Shown piece after piece: positions 51,319-61,023 of a DNA stretch of 64,000 bases; position 1 is the first letter of the stretch; each line of letters opens with the position of its first letter. The position numbers were made by a program, and so were the translations under genes. The DNA comes from Bacteroidota bacterium (lineage in GTDB: Bacteria > Bacteroidota > Bacteroidia > AKYH767-A > OLB10), in contig CP064983.1 of NCBI GenBank assembly GCA_016699635.1, positions 2,046,001 through 2,110,000 of the forward strand, written 5' to 3'. The notes under the pieces are model-generated. The model was not told where the DNA came from, ran no database searches, and saw only the letters and a list, made by a program, of their open reading frames with translations.

Positions 51319-54300
51319 ATGCCTTCAAAAGCAATTCAAAAAGTCACCCGCCTTTTTTGGTTATTTCTTCTAATAGCCATCAATGCTTTTGCACAAAAGA
51401 GTGATGTGTTCAGGCATCTCAACACTGTAAACGGACTTTCGCACAATAGAATTACTTGTATCATTCAGGATAAAATTGGATTTATCTGGATTGGTACTGA
51501 AGACGGACTGAACAGATACAATGGCTATAAAATTGATGTTTATAAGCACAACCCATCTGATGAAACTTCTGTTTCGAGCAATGGCATTCGTTGTTTGTTT
51601 GAAGACAGTAAAGGAAAGTTGTGGATAGGTACAGATGATGGACTAAGCTTTTTCGATATTGAAACTGAACATTTCGGAAGTTTCAGAACAAACACCAAAG
51701 GAAATTCAATCAGCAGCAATCAGATAACCTGTATGGAAGAAGATGCCTCTGGTGTTCTTTGGATTGGAACTGCCGGTGGCGGCATTAACCTTTTTAATCC
51801 TTCAACCGGAAAATGGCAGAATTTTAAATCCGATAAGTCAAATCCAAATTCAATATGCAGTAATAATATTACAGCTATTGTAAAAGATAAGAATGGTGTA
51901 TTGTATTTAGGTACAGATAATGGTCTTGCAATTGCAGATAGAAATCAACCCGGTATCTTTACTATCATTGATCATGACCCGGCAAATCCAAATTCTCCTT
52001 TAGAAAACAGCATTACCTGTCTTTATGCCGATTTTCAAAATAAAATTTGGATCGGAACTCTAAACAGTGGCATGAGTGCTATGCGAACAGACAATCGTTC
52101 TTTTACTCATTACACCAATCTGGGCAAGTATGCAAACAACTCCGTTTTCGGAATCAATAAGGATCTTGATGGAAGTATTATTGCCGGAACTATAGGAGGA
52201 GGTTTGATAATTTTTAACAGCGATGCTTCAACTTATTCTTCATTTACACATAGTAAGACAGATCCATTTTCTATCAGCAGCAATAGCATTTGGACAATAT
52301 ATCGTGATAAGGCAGGCATAATCTGGATTGGAACAGACAATGGTCTTGATTATTACAAGGAAGACCTGATGCGTTTTAAAACAGAGTTGCCACTGCCGGA
52401 TGATCCATTGAGTAATGCGACTCCCAATAAGAATGTTTTTTGTTTTCTGCCTGAGGGGAATAATTTGTGGATGGGTGTTTTGGGAACAGGTGTGGTTGTT
52501 AAAGAATCAACAGGCACAATCAAACAAGTATATAATGCTGCAAACGGACTTGCAGACAACAGTGTGTTCTGTTTAATCAAAGATAGAAATGGTATTGTTT
52601 GGGTTGGAACTTATAATGGTTTAACGTCCATCAACCCACAGTCAGGAGTTGTGCGTAGCTATCGGATAGCAGACGGTTTGACCAATAGTAATATCAGATC
52701 GCTTGCCGAAGATGAAAATGGAAATATTTATATTGGCACCTACGGTGGTGGGCTTTGCGTACTTAATAGACAAACGGATAAGATTTCAAGTATCCGTAAA
52801 GAAGATGGCAAAGGTTTAACGAATAATATAATAACGGCTTTAAAATATGATGGCAATGGAAATTTGTTTATTGGCACCTATGGTGGTGGATTATGTTTGT
52901 TGAACATTTCTGCAAATACCATAACAGCATTTGAATCAAAGCCCGGAAGCAATACCACAATTAGCAGTAATTATGTCAACTCAATATACAGTTTTTCAAA
53001 TCAGCAATTGCTTGTTGGCACATACAGTGGTGGAATAAATATTTTTAATTATGCCACAAAAAGTTTTACTGCATTGACTGAAACCAATGGTGTTCCCAAT
53101 AATAATGTGACGAATATTGTTTCAGATGCAGAAAAAAATATCTGGTTTACTACAGGAAATCAAATCTGCAAAATGAAACTGGCTCCTTCAGATTCTATTC
53201 TCACCATGAGAATTTATGATGAGCAAGATGGTGTTTTTAATCGCTTCAATCCGGGTGCATTTGCACAAACTGCAGATGGCAAAATTTACTTTGGGGGCAT
53301 CAGTGGAATTAATCGTTTCTTGCCATCAGCTATTCGCGATAATCCTTACATACCTCCTGTAGTTATCACAAAATTTTATCTTTTTGAAAAACCTTATTTC
53401 ATGGACACGATTATCATGTCCAAAAATATGATAGAGTTAACTTACAATCAAAACTTTTTTTCATTTGAATATGCAGCTTTAAATTACATTCTACCGGAAA
53501 AAAATCAATATGCCTACATGCTTGAAGGACTTGAAAAGACGTGGACATATTGTGGCAGTAAACGCGATCGCCAATATACAGATCTTGACCCCGGCACGTA
53601 TAAGTTCAGAGTTAAAGCATGTAACAACGATGGAATCTGGAATCAGGATGGAACATATATTATCATCATCATCAAACCACCGTTTTGGAAAACCTGGTGG
53701 TTCTATATTTTATCCGGTCTTACTTTCGTAGGTTTAACCATAACTTACATTCGTTGGCGTACACGAACGCTGATGAAACAATATGAAATTTTGGAACAGA
53801 AAGTACAAGAGCGCACAGCAGAATTGCGAGAAGAAAAAGAAAAATCAGAACAGAAGTCATTAGAAATTGAGCGCGCATTAAAGGAACTTAAAGACACACA
53901 ATCGCAACTGATACATGCAGAGAAAATGGCTTCTTTAGGTCAACTTACTGCAGGTATTGCTCATGAAATTCAAAATCCACTTAACTTCGTTAACAATTTT
54001 TCGGAGTTATCTCAAGATCTTATTGATGAGTTGAATGCTACTGATGACAAAGAAGAATGGAAGTCTATTTCTCATGATATAAAAACCAATCTCGAAAAAA
54101 TTAATGAGCATGGTAAACGTGCAGAGCGTATAGTGAAGAGTATGCTCATGCACAGCCGTTCGCAAACAGCAGAGAAAGTTTTAACAGACATCAACAAACT
54201 TGCAGAGGATGTAATGAACCTTGCCTATACAAGCCTTCGAGCAAACGATAGTAATTTTGGGTGTAAGAATATGATTGAGTTGGATGCCTCATTGCCAAAG

Positions 54301-54663
54301 CTCAGCATAGTTCAGCAGGATATCAGTCGCGTGTTACTCAATATTTTTAACAATGCATTTTATGCTGTAAATCAACTACGTAAAAAATCTGATAAAGCAT
54401 TTCATCCTGAAGTTCGACTTAGAACATGGAAAGCTGCAAACAAAGTTTATATTAGTATCAGTGATAATGGTGGTGGAATTCCTGATGATATCGTTGATAA
54501 AATCTTCCAACCATTCTTTACAACTAAGCCTACCGGTGAAGGAACTGGATTGGGTTTATCATTAAGTTATGATATCATCACCAAAGGTCATTATGGTATG
54601 CTAAGTGTGAATGTGCAGAAAGGTATAGGGTCTGAGTTTGTTATTGAATTACCCCAACTATAA
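51319..54663 (+). CDS. Beta-propeller (two-component regulator propeller) histidine kinase
   Basis: Large sensor of 1114 residues: signal peptide, then about 14 propeller-type repeats (WIGTEDGLNRYNG, IGTYGGGLCVLN), then a Y_Y_Y domain (LEGLEKTWTYCGSKRDRQYTDL). One membrane segment (WWFYILSGLTFVGLTITYIR, about 793-814) and a coiled coil follow. The HisKA motif GIAHEIQNPLNFVNNFSELS has His882. The HATPase domain has FNNAFYAV, DNGGGIP and GEGTGLGLSLSYDI. Unlike hybrid two-component systems of Bacteroides it carries no receiver or AraC output, so it must act through a separate receiver such as the next gene. Confidence 0.94.
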   Translation: MPSKAIQKVTRLFWLFLLIAINAFAQKSDVFRHLNTVNGLSHNRITCIIQDKIGFIWIGTEDGLNRYNGYKIDVYKHNPSDETSVSSNGIRCLFEDSKGKLWIGTDDGLSFFDIETEHFGSFRTNTKGNSISSNQITCMEEDASGVLWIGTAGGGINLFNPSTGKWQNFKSDKSNPNSICSNNITAIVKDKNGVLYLGTDNGLAIADRNQPGIFTIIDHDPANPNSPLENSITCLYADFQNKIWIGTLNSGMSAMRTDNRSFTHYTNLGKYANNSVFGINKDLDGSIIAGTIGGGLIIFNSDASTYSSFTHSKTDPFSISSNSIWTIYRDKAGIIWIGTDNGLDYYKEDLMRFKTELPLPDDPLSNATPNKNVFCFLPEGNNLWMGVLGTGVVVKESTGTIKQVYNAANGLADNSVFCLIKDRNGIVWVGTYNGLTSINPQSGVVRSYRIADGLTNSNIRSLAEDENGNIYIGTYGGGLCVLNRQTDKISSIRKEDGKGLTNNIITALKYDGNGNLFIGTYGGGLCLLNISANTITAFESKPGSNTTISSNYVNSIYSFSNQQLLVGTYSGGINIFNYATKSFTALTETNGVPNNNVTNIVSDAEKNIWFTTGNQICKMKLAPSDSILTMRIYDEQDGVFNRFNPGAFAQTADGKIYFGGISGINRFLPSAIRDNPYIPPVVITKFYLFEKPYFMDTIIMSKNMIELTYNQNFFSFEYAALNYILPEKNQYAYMLEGLEKTWTYCGSKRDRQYTDLDPGTYKFRVKACNNDGIWNQDGTYIIIIIKPPFWKTWWFYILSGLTFVGLTITYIRWRTRTLMKQYEILEQKVQERTAELREEKEKSEQKSLEIERALKELKDTQSQLIHAEKMASLGQLTAGIAHEIQNPLNFVNNFSELSQDLIDELNATDDKEEWKSISHDIKTNLEKINEHGKRAERIVKSMLMHSRSQTAEKVLTDINKLAEDVMNLAYTSLRANDSNFGCKNMIELDASLPKLSIVQQDISRVLLNIFNNAFYAVNQLRKKSDKAFHPEVRLRTWKAANKVYISISDNGGGIPDDIVDKIFQPFFTTKPTGEGTGLGLSLSYDIITKGHYGMLSVNVQKGIGSEFVIELPQL

Positions 54664-54673
54664 TAAAAATATC

Positions 54674-55057
54674 ATGCAAACAAAAATTCTGATAGTAGAT
54701 GATGAACGTGATGTTGAACTGTTGTTCAGGCTAAAATTCAGACGTGAAATCAAAGAGAAACATATTGATCTTCACTTTGCATTTAGTGGTGAAGACGCTT
54801 TAAACTATCTTCACAACATTAACCCTATGGATGTTTTATTGGTATTGTCGGATATAAATATGCCGGGCATGAACGGACTTCAGTTGGTTGAAAAAGTAAA
54901 GGCTGAATTTCCTGCAATGCGAATTATTATGGTGTCAGCTTATGGTGATGATAAGAATTATAATGAAGCTAAGGCGAAAGGTGTAGATGATTTTGTAACT
55001 AAGCCTGTTGACTTTGAAGATCTTAAAAGAAAAATGGCAAGAGTGATAACAATTTAG
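54674..55057 (+). CDS. Single-domain response regulator
   Basis: A 127-residue CheY-like receiver starting MQTKILIVDDERDVELLF. Phospho-acceptor Asp60 in LVLSDINMPGMNG, conserved Thr/Ser in MVSAYGD and Lys in DFVTKPVDF. No output domain. The ATG at 54674 is chosen because the fold begins there. It lies 10 bases after the propeller kinase gene and two bases before the hybrid kinase gene, so it is the likely partner of one or both kinases. Confidence 0.92.
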   Translation: MQTKILIVDDERDVELLFRLKFRREIKEKHIDLHFAFSGEDALNYLHNINPMDVLLVLSDINMPGMNGLQLVEKVKAEFPAMRIIMVSAYGDDKNYNEAKAKGVDDFVTKPVDFEDLKRKMARVITI

Positions 55058-55059
55058 TT

Positions 55060-56661
55060 ATGGCAAAAAAAATATTGGTAGTTGATGATGAGCCTGATCT
55101 TGAACTTTTAGTCAAGCAACGGTTTCGTTCGCAGATTAGGAACAATGAATTGCAATTTGATTTTGCACACAATGGTGAAGAAGCATTACAAAAGCTGAAA
55201 GATGATGTTGATATTGATTTGATTTTTACAGACATCAACATGCCTGTAATGGATGGATTGACCTTACTGAATCAAATTAAAGAAAACAAGATTCAACCTA
55301 AAGCAGTTGTGATTTCAGCTTATGGCGATATGGACAATATCCGTAAAGCGATGAACAGTGGAGCATTTGATTTTATTACCAAACCTATAGACATGACCGA
55401 CCTTGACACTACTTTACGTAAAGGTTTGAGCGAAATTGAAATAATTAAAAAAGGTCAAAAGGCACAGGAGGCATTACAACAAACTATTATTGAGAAGGAA
55501 ATTGCAGTACTGGAAAAAGACAAGGCCGAAGAATCAAAAAGACTCAAGCAGCAGTTTCTTGCAAACATGAGTCATGAAATCAGGACGCCAATGAATGCAA
55601 TTATAGGAACGGTAAATCTGTTACATAAATCAAACCTTGATGATAAACAGTCAAAGTATATTGGCATCATAAAAACAAGTGCCGACAATCTTTTGGTCAT
55701 CATCAACGATATTCTTGATATTTCAAAAATTGAATCGGGCAAGTTTACCATTGAGGAAATTCCGTTTAACCTACATGAAAATGTGAACCATGTTTATGAG
55801 TCGCTTAAAGTGAAAGCTGAAGAAAAAGGTCTTGCCTTTAATGTGGATTATTGTTCAACACTTTCTGATAATTATATTGGTGACCCTGTGCGGATAACAC
55901 AGGTGTTGATTAATCTTACAGGTAATGCTATTAAGTTTACCGAAAAAGGATCTGTAACAATTAGAGTTGCTTCAATAGCTGATGTTCCTAACGGTGTCAG
56001 CATTAGCGTAGTTGATACCGGTATTGGTATTGCTCAAGATAAAATACAGCACATTTTTGAAAGTTTTACACAGGAAAGCTCTGATACAACAAGAAAATTT
56101 GGTGGTACCGGCCTTGGGCTTGCTATCAGCAAACAACTGATAGAGTTGATGCATGGTGAATTAGTTGTTGAAAGTACGCAAGGAAAAGGTTCTTCTTTTA
56201 TTATGAAATTGCCATTGGTAGCAACAAATGAATTGGCAACTGAAACAAAAGACAAGGTAAGTTCAAGTGTAGAAATCCGTAAAGGATTAAGGATTCTGCT
56301 TGCTGAAGACAATCAGTTTAATCAGATGGTAGCAGAAGATACTTTACGTATGGTTATTCCTGATCTTACATTGGATATTGTTGATAATGGTGTGCAAGCT
56401 ATAGAAAAACTCACGTCAGGTAATTATGATTTAGTAATTCTCGACATTCACATGCCTGAAATGGATGGCTATGAAACAACTCAGTTTATTCGTACGCAAA
56501 TGCCGTCACCGTTAAATGGTGTGCCTATAATGGCAATGACAGCTAATGTAATATCAGAAGAAATTGACAAATGTTTTGCAGTAGGAATGAATGCCTATGT
56601 GAGCAAACCGTTTACCCATGAAGATTTATTTGATAAAATAAAATCGCTCACAAGTAAGTAG
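55060..56661 (+). CDS. Hybrid receiver-histidine kinase-receiver protein
   Basis: Soluble 533-residue phosphorelay protein with no membrane segment. The N-terminal receiver has Asp58 (FTDINMPVMDG). HisKA ANMSHEIRTPMNAIIGT carries His172. The HATPase domain has INLTGNAIKFT and DTGIGIA, GGTGLGLAIS. The C-terminal receiver has Asp462 (LVILDIHMPEMDGYE) and ends SKPFTHEDLFDKIKSL. This receiver-kinase-receiver order suggests a relay that integrates signals from the upstream kinases. No DNA-binding domain, so the final target is unknown. Confidence 0.94.
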   Translation: MAKKILVVDDEPDLELLVKQRFRSQIRNNELQFDFAHNGEEALQKLKDDVDIDLIFTDINMPVMDGLTLLNQIKENKIQPKAVVISAYGDMDNIRKAMNSGAFDFITKPIDMTDLDTTLRKGLSEIEIIKKGQKAQEALQQTIIEKEIAVLEKDKAEESKRLKQQFLANMSHEIRTPMNAIIGTVNLLHKSNLDDKQSKYIGIIKTSADNLLVIINDILDISKIESGKFTIEEIPFNLHENVNHVYESLKVKAEEKGLAFNVDYCSTLSDNYIGDPVRITQVLINLTGNAIKFTEKGSVTIRVASIADVPNGVSISVVDTGIGIAQDKIQHIFESFTQESSDTTRKFGGTGLGLAISKQLIELMHGELVVESTQGKGSSFIMKLPLVATNELATETKDKVSSSVEIRKGLRILLAEDNQFNQMVAEDTLRMVIPDLTLDIVDNGVQAIEKLTSGNYDLVILDIHMPEMDGYETTQFIRTQMPSPLNGVPIMAMTANVISEEIDKCFAVGMNAYVSKPFTHEDLFDKIKSLTSK

Positions 56662-56667
56662 TTTTAC

Positions 56668-56716
56668 AGCAGTCAATGTTTTTTTTGACTACAATAAAAT
56701 GATTGCTGCTTTTTAT
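56668..56716 (+). terminator. Shared convergent terminator
   Basis: AGCAG-T-CAAT (56668-56677) pairs with ATTG-CTGCT (56702-56710), with one bulged base, followed by a T-run. It separates the hybrid kinase gene from sppA; an alternative smaller stem GTCAA/TTGAC lies inside. Confidence 0.6.
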
Positions 56717-58233
56717 TCAACAGCAATGCCAAATGGCATTCTTGCCTGAATTTTGTCTTGTTCTGAAATTTGCTTGAGATATTTCATCAGCTTCATGCTT
56801 TCTTTCATGTAGTCGGGCATCATCATACTTTCAGATTCACCTTTCATATCTTCAAGTATTTCCTGTATTGGATCTTTTTGTTCAGGAAGTTCTTTTATTC
56901 TGTAGTTATCCAATCCGGCTTTTTTTGCTGCAAGAGTAACAGCATCATTCAATCCGCCATAAATATCAACCAAACCAATTCTCTTTGCATCGGTAGCACT
57001 CCACACACGTCCTTGTCCTATACTATCCACCATAACCGTTTCCATTTTTCTACCTTCGGCAACACGTCCTATAAAAGTGCTGTAAACATCTTCAACACTG
57101 CGCTGAAGAATGTTTCTCTCAGCAGGCTCAAGTGGTCTTGTTGGCATACCAAGGTCGGCATAAGGTCCGGTTTTATAAGTATCAAATGTTAATCCTAATT
57201 TGTTGTTGAGCAGTTTTTGTGCATTAAATAATAATCCAAAAACACCAATAGAGCCAGTAATGGTGGTAGGTTGCGCAACAATGGTATCGGCCAAACAACT
57301 GATGTAGTAGCCACCTGATGCCGCAAGGTTACCCATACTTACAATAAATGGTTTTTTCTCCTTAGCTAATTTAGTTTCTCGCCATATCACATCAGAGGCC
57401 AATGCACTGCCTCCGGGAGAATTAACTCTTAAAACAATTGCCTTTACTTTATCATCTAATCGAGCTTTTTTTATTGCTTCTGCTATTCTATCAGAACCTA
57501 CTTGGTCGGCTTCGCCACTACCGCTTACAATGTCACCCACTGCATAAACTACGGCAATGCGGTCAGTGGTGAATTTTTTATCCGACTTAACAACAGCTTC
57601 ATTGTATTTGTTCAGGCTGATGTAGTTGATATCATCATCATTCACACCTGATTTTTCTGCAAGAATTTTTTCCAACTCATCTTTATAACATAATTGATCA
57701 ACTAACTTTAACCTAAGTGCATCTTTTGCATTTTCTGCAGATAAACTGTCAGCAATTTGTTCTAATTCTTCGCGACTTATTTTGCGCGATTCTGCAATTT
57801 CACTACTTATAGTTTCCCATATAGAGTTGATAAAAGTGGCAACCTGCTCTTTGTTTTCCTTTTTTAAATTTCACTAATGCATTTCTGATTTCTGTTGTAG
57901 TAGCATAGCCGGCTTCAAAATAATTCAGATTAAGGAGAATACCTTTAATGTTATCATCCTTTTCAGCTTTTTCTATATTGGCAACAATATCATTTAGTCC
58001 TGGTTTTTTACTTGCCTTCAACGTGCTTAAATTCAGATTGCGAAATGGGTTGTTGTCGCTACGTTCTGCAATGGGCATTTTGAATTCTATTTTTAATACA
58101 GAGTTGCTTTTAACTTCTACAACTTCTTTTTAAAGGCACTGCCAAGCATAACAGCAAATAAAAAGAATGTTAAAAGACAGAAAAGAATCAGGCCTGTGAG
58201 TGTGGCCAAAACATATTTCAGAAATTGTTTCAT
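56713..58233 (-). pseudogene. sppA: Signal peptide peptidase SppA, 67K type, internally deleted and frameshifted
   Basis: S49 membrane peptidase that degrades cleaved signal peptides. Starts MKQFLKYVLATLTGLILF (membrane anchor), and the second half has the nucleophile in MGNLAASGGYYIS and the tail LEPAERNILQRSV. A missing base at 58127-58131 breaks the N-terminus. At about 57853-57866 the text jumps from RNALVKFKK directly to ENKEQVATFINSIW. In SppA proteins about 80 residues belong there, including the KSAVEPF block with the catalytic lysine (Lys209 in E. coli). As written it is 506 residues and inactive. Confidence 0.85.
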
Positions 58234-58263
58234 TTTAAATGGACTTGTGTGAGTTTGAAAATT

Positions 58264-58279
58264 TAGCTTTGCAAAGCTA
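58264..58279. promoter_or_regulatory. Palindrome carrying two opposed -7 elements
   Basis: TAGCTTTGCAAAGCTA is a perfect 16-base palindrome in the 57-base gap between sppA and folK. Each half is TAGCTTTG, matching TAnnTTTG on its own strand: 58264-58271 for folK, 58272-58279 for sppA. No ideal -33 boxes are seen. Confidence 0.5.
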
Positions 58280-58290
58280 TAAAAATCAAA

Positions 58291-58749
58291 ATGGCTTTGC
58301 ATCAGAATACTGCAATTATACTTGCAGGCAGTAATTTAGGTAACAGACTACATAATCTGACTGAGGCAGCATTGTTTCTTCAAAGGTTGTCAACAAAAAA
58401 AATGGCATCATCATCAGTGTATGAATCAGCACCCTGGGGTAATCAGAACCAGCCGCCTTTTCTGAATCAGGCATTCAGCATTTATAATGCATTTACTGCA
58501 CACGAATTGCTTGATGTTTTATTGACCTTTGAAAAATCTCAGGGACGAACACGCAAGCATCAGTGGGAACCACGCAGCATAGATCTTGACATACTTTTTT
58601 TCAATAATGAAATTATCTGTACACCGGAATTGACAGTTCCACATAAACATTTGCATGAAAGGCGTTTTGTGCTCGAGCCTCTTGCAGAACTTATTTCTGA
58701 TTTTATTCATCCTGTTTTTAAAAAAAGTATTTCTGAATTGTACAGTTGA
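58291..58749 (+). CDS. folK: 6-hydroxymethyl-7,8-dihydropterin pyrophosphokinase
   Basis: Folate synthesis: transfers pyrophosphate from ATP to hydroxymethyldihydropterin. A 152-residue protein with IILAGSNLGNRLHNL at the start, SSVYESAPWGNQNQPPFLNQ, and the signature GRTRKHQWEPRSIDLDILFF holding the metal-binding Asp-x-Asp. Starts at the ATG 12 bases after the palindromic promoter. Followed closely by a deoxynucleoside kinase, as in many Bacteroidota. Confidence 0.95.
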   Translation: MALHQNTAIILAGSNLGNRLHNLTEAALFLQRLSTKKMASSSVYESAPWGNQNQPPFLNQAFSIYNAFTAHELLDVLLTFEKSQGRTRKHQWEPRSIDLDILFFNNEIICTPELTVPHKHLHERRFVLEPLAELISDFIHPVFKKSISELYS

Positions 58750-58787
58750 ATGCAAAGATGATTTGAAAGTCTCTAAATATCCTTTAT

Positions 58788-59405
58788 ATGTACAGAAATA
58801 GATTTTTAACTATTGAAGGAAACATTGGGGCCGGCAAAACTTCATTAGCCAAGATGATTGCCGAAGAGTTTAATTATCATCTTATATTAGAAGAGTTCGC
58901 AGAAAATACTTTTTTACAGCAGTTTTATGATAGTCCTGAAAAATTTGCCTTCCCGCTTGAAATGTCATTTATGGCTGCGCGGTATAAGCAATTGAAAACA
59001 TTTTTCAACAAAAACACACTGCCTTTTCCTATTGTGTCTGATTATATGTTTCAAAAAACACTGCTATTTGCCAAGTCGAATCTTAAAAAAAATGAATATG
59101 GGCTTTTTGAACAGTTTTTTCAGATGCTCAATGTAGGATTGCCTCTGCCGCAATTAATTGTGTATTTGCAAAAGGAAATACCTTCGCTCCAAAAAAATAT
59201 TAAAAAACGTGGGCGTGAGTACGAGCAGAATATGAAGGACGATTATCTACTCAAAATCAATAATGCATATAGTCGTTTTATGAAAAAGTCCAACACAGCT
59301 TCCAATATCCTAATAATCAATACGGAAGGACTTGATTTTGTGCGAAAAAGAAGCGATTTTCAAAAAATTGTAGAAACTATAGAAAAGACAGGTTTTAGGT
59401 TCTGA
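58788..59405 (+). CDS. Deoxynucleoside kinase
   Basis: Phosphorylates deoxynucleosides (dAdo/dGuo-type family) in salvage. A 205-residue protein starting MYRNRFLTIEGNIGAGKTSL with the P-loop at 11-18. LILEEFAEN carries the catalytic glutamate, YDSPEKFAFPLEMSFMAARY is family-typical, and the lid region KKRGREYEQNM has the expected arginines. Forms a unit with folK, 38 bases apart. Base preference is not determinable. Confidence 0.9.
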   Translation: MYRNRFLTIEGNIGAGKTSLAKMIAEEFNYHLILEEFAENTFLQQFYDSPEKFAFPLEMSFMAARYKQLKTFFNKNTLPFPIVSDYMFQKTLLFAKSNLKKNEYGLFEQFFQMLNVGLPLPQLIVYLQKEIPSLQKNIKKRGREYEQNMKDDYLLKINNAYSRFMKKSNTASNILIINTEGLDFVRKRSDFQKIVETIEKTGFRF

Positions 59406-59521
59406 TTTACAAGCACTGTCAATAAATCTGTTTATTTACTTCATATTTAATTTTATTATTTAAAACCATTGTGTTATACTTGCACCACAAAATTTTGTAA
59501 AATATTAAACCACTCTATACG

Positions 59522-60974
59522 ATGAAAGTAAAAACCTTACTCGTTTCAACTTTTTTAATCTCTGCTACGCAATTTGCGTTCGCTCAGGAATCGGCCAGAT
59601 ACGGCCTTCCTAAGAACAAGGATTTTGACAAATGGTCAGCAGGACTAACTGTAGGATTAAACTGGTTTCAGGGCGACCTCAACGAAAAACCGGAAACAAT
59701 AACAGTATCCTGAATAACATCCAAGACCCTGTATTCGGACTTAAAGTAGGCTATCAGATAAGCCACTCTGTGCAGGTAAACGTTCGTGGTAATTACACAA
59801 ACTTGAGCGGAAAAAGAACAAGACAACTTTCCGTGTTCCAAATGCTGTTACCAGCCCGCAAATTACCAGGAACATTAAGTTTAAGTCACCTATATATCAG
59901 GCAAGTCTTAACTTAAATTATACCATAGGTAACATCAGCTTTTTACAACGTAACAAGCGTTTGCACTTTTATGGTGAAATTGGTTTGGGTATATTTAGCT
60001 ATGCTCCAAAAGTTACTGATCTTGACAATGGAACTGTTTATGTAAAGAAAGGCTCTGTAGCTGAAGGATTTTTACCTTTAAGTTTAGGATTTAAATATCA
60101 GATCAAGCGTTTTGATGTTGGTTTACTTGCCACATTTAACAAAACTCTTAACGATAAAGTAGATCAGGTATATGACTCTAAAACAGAGAGTGACAACTGG
60201 TCGTTTTTCCAGTTAGGTGTTAACTATACATTCGGCAAAAAACAAGCAATGATGGAATGGGTTAACCCAATGGAAGTAGTTTATAATGATCTTTCTGATA
60301 TGAAAGACAGAATAGATGTAATGTCTGGTGATAAAGATAAAGACGGTGTTTCTGATTTGTTCGACAAAGACAACTCAACTCCTGAAGGCGTTAAAGTTTA
60401 TGGTGATGGTACTGCCTTAGATAGCGATGGTGATGGTGTTCCTGATAATGTGGACTCTGACCCTTATTCAAATAAAGGAGCTAAAGTTGATGCCAGTGGT
60501 TTAGAGGTTGATACTGATGGCGATGGTGTTCCTGACAGTCGTGATATGGAACCAAACACTCCTAAAGGAAACTTAGTAAACTTCCAGGGTATGACTATTG
60601 CACCTGCCGGATCTTATGGAAATGATGGTATCACTTCTAACAGCGCTACAGGTTGGTTACCTTCAATATTCTTTGATGTTGACCAGTCAGCTATCAAATC
60701 TGTTTACAACGACCGCTTAAATACAGTTGCACGTGTGATGATAAAAAATCCTAAGCTGAAACTGAGTGTTGTTGGTAATTGCGATGTTGATGCCTCTGAA
60801 CAATACAATGATAAATTAGGTATGAAACGTGCAGAAGCTGCTATAAATCACCTTGTAAAAGTTTATGGTATTGATGCCTCAAGACTTACTGCCACATCAT
60901 TGGGTAAGAAAGAACAACTTGCCAAAGGCAACAAGCGCATGAACAGAAGGGTTGATTTTGAAGTAGCAAAATAA
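59522..60974 (+). CDS. OmpA family protein with thrombospondin type 3 repeats (frameshifted)
   Basis: Outer-membrane protein that links to peptidoglycan, 484 residues after repair. Signal peptide MKVKTLLVSTFLISATQFAFA, an N-terminal beta-barrel, then calcium-binding repeats DKDKDGVSDLFDKD, DSDGDGVPDNVDSD and DTDGDGVPDSRDMEP. The OmpA C-terminal domain has FFDVDQSAIKSVYN and KLGMKRAEAAINHLV. Missing bases in AAA at 59694-59696 and in the five-A run at 59811-59815 break the barrel region. Terminated by a strong hairpin. Confidence 0.92.
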
Positions 60975-60995
60975 CCTGAATAATATTTAAAGGAA

Positions 60996-61023
60996 AGGCC
61001 GGACTTTAGTCCGGCTTTTTTTA
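60996..61023 (+). terminator. Intrinsic terminator after the OmpA gene
   Basis: GCCGGAC-TTTA-GTCCGGC, perfect 7-base stem, followed by eight T's. It also abuts the stop of the convergent methyltransferase gene at 61021. Confidence 0.9.

Noticed and set aside
56770..57192. A 140-residue plus-strand ORF opposite sppA
   Set aside because: His/Phe/Ile-rich antisense translation of the conserved SppA C-terminal half.
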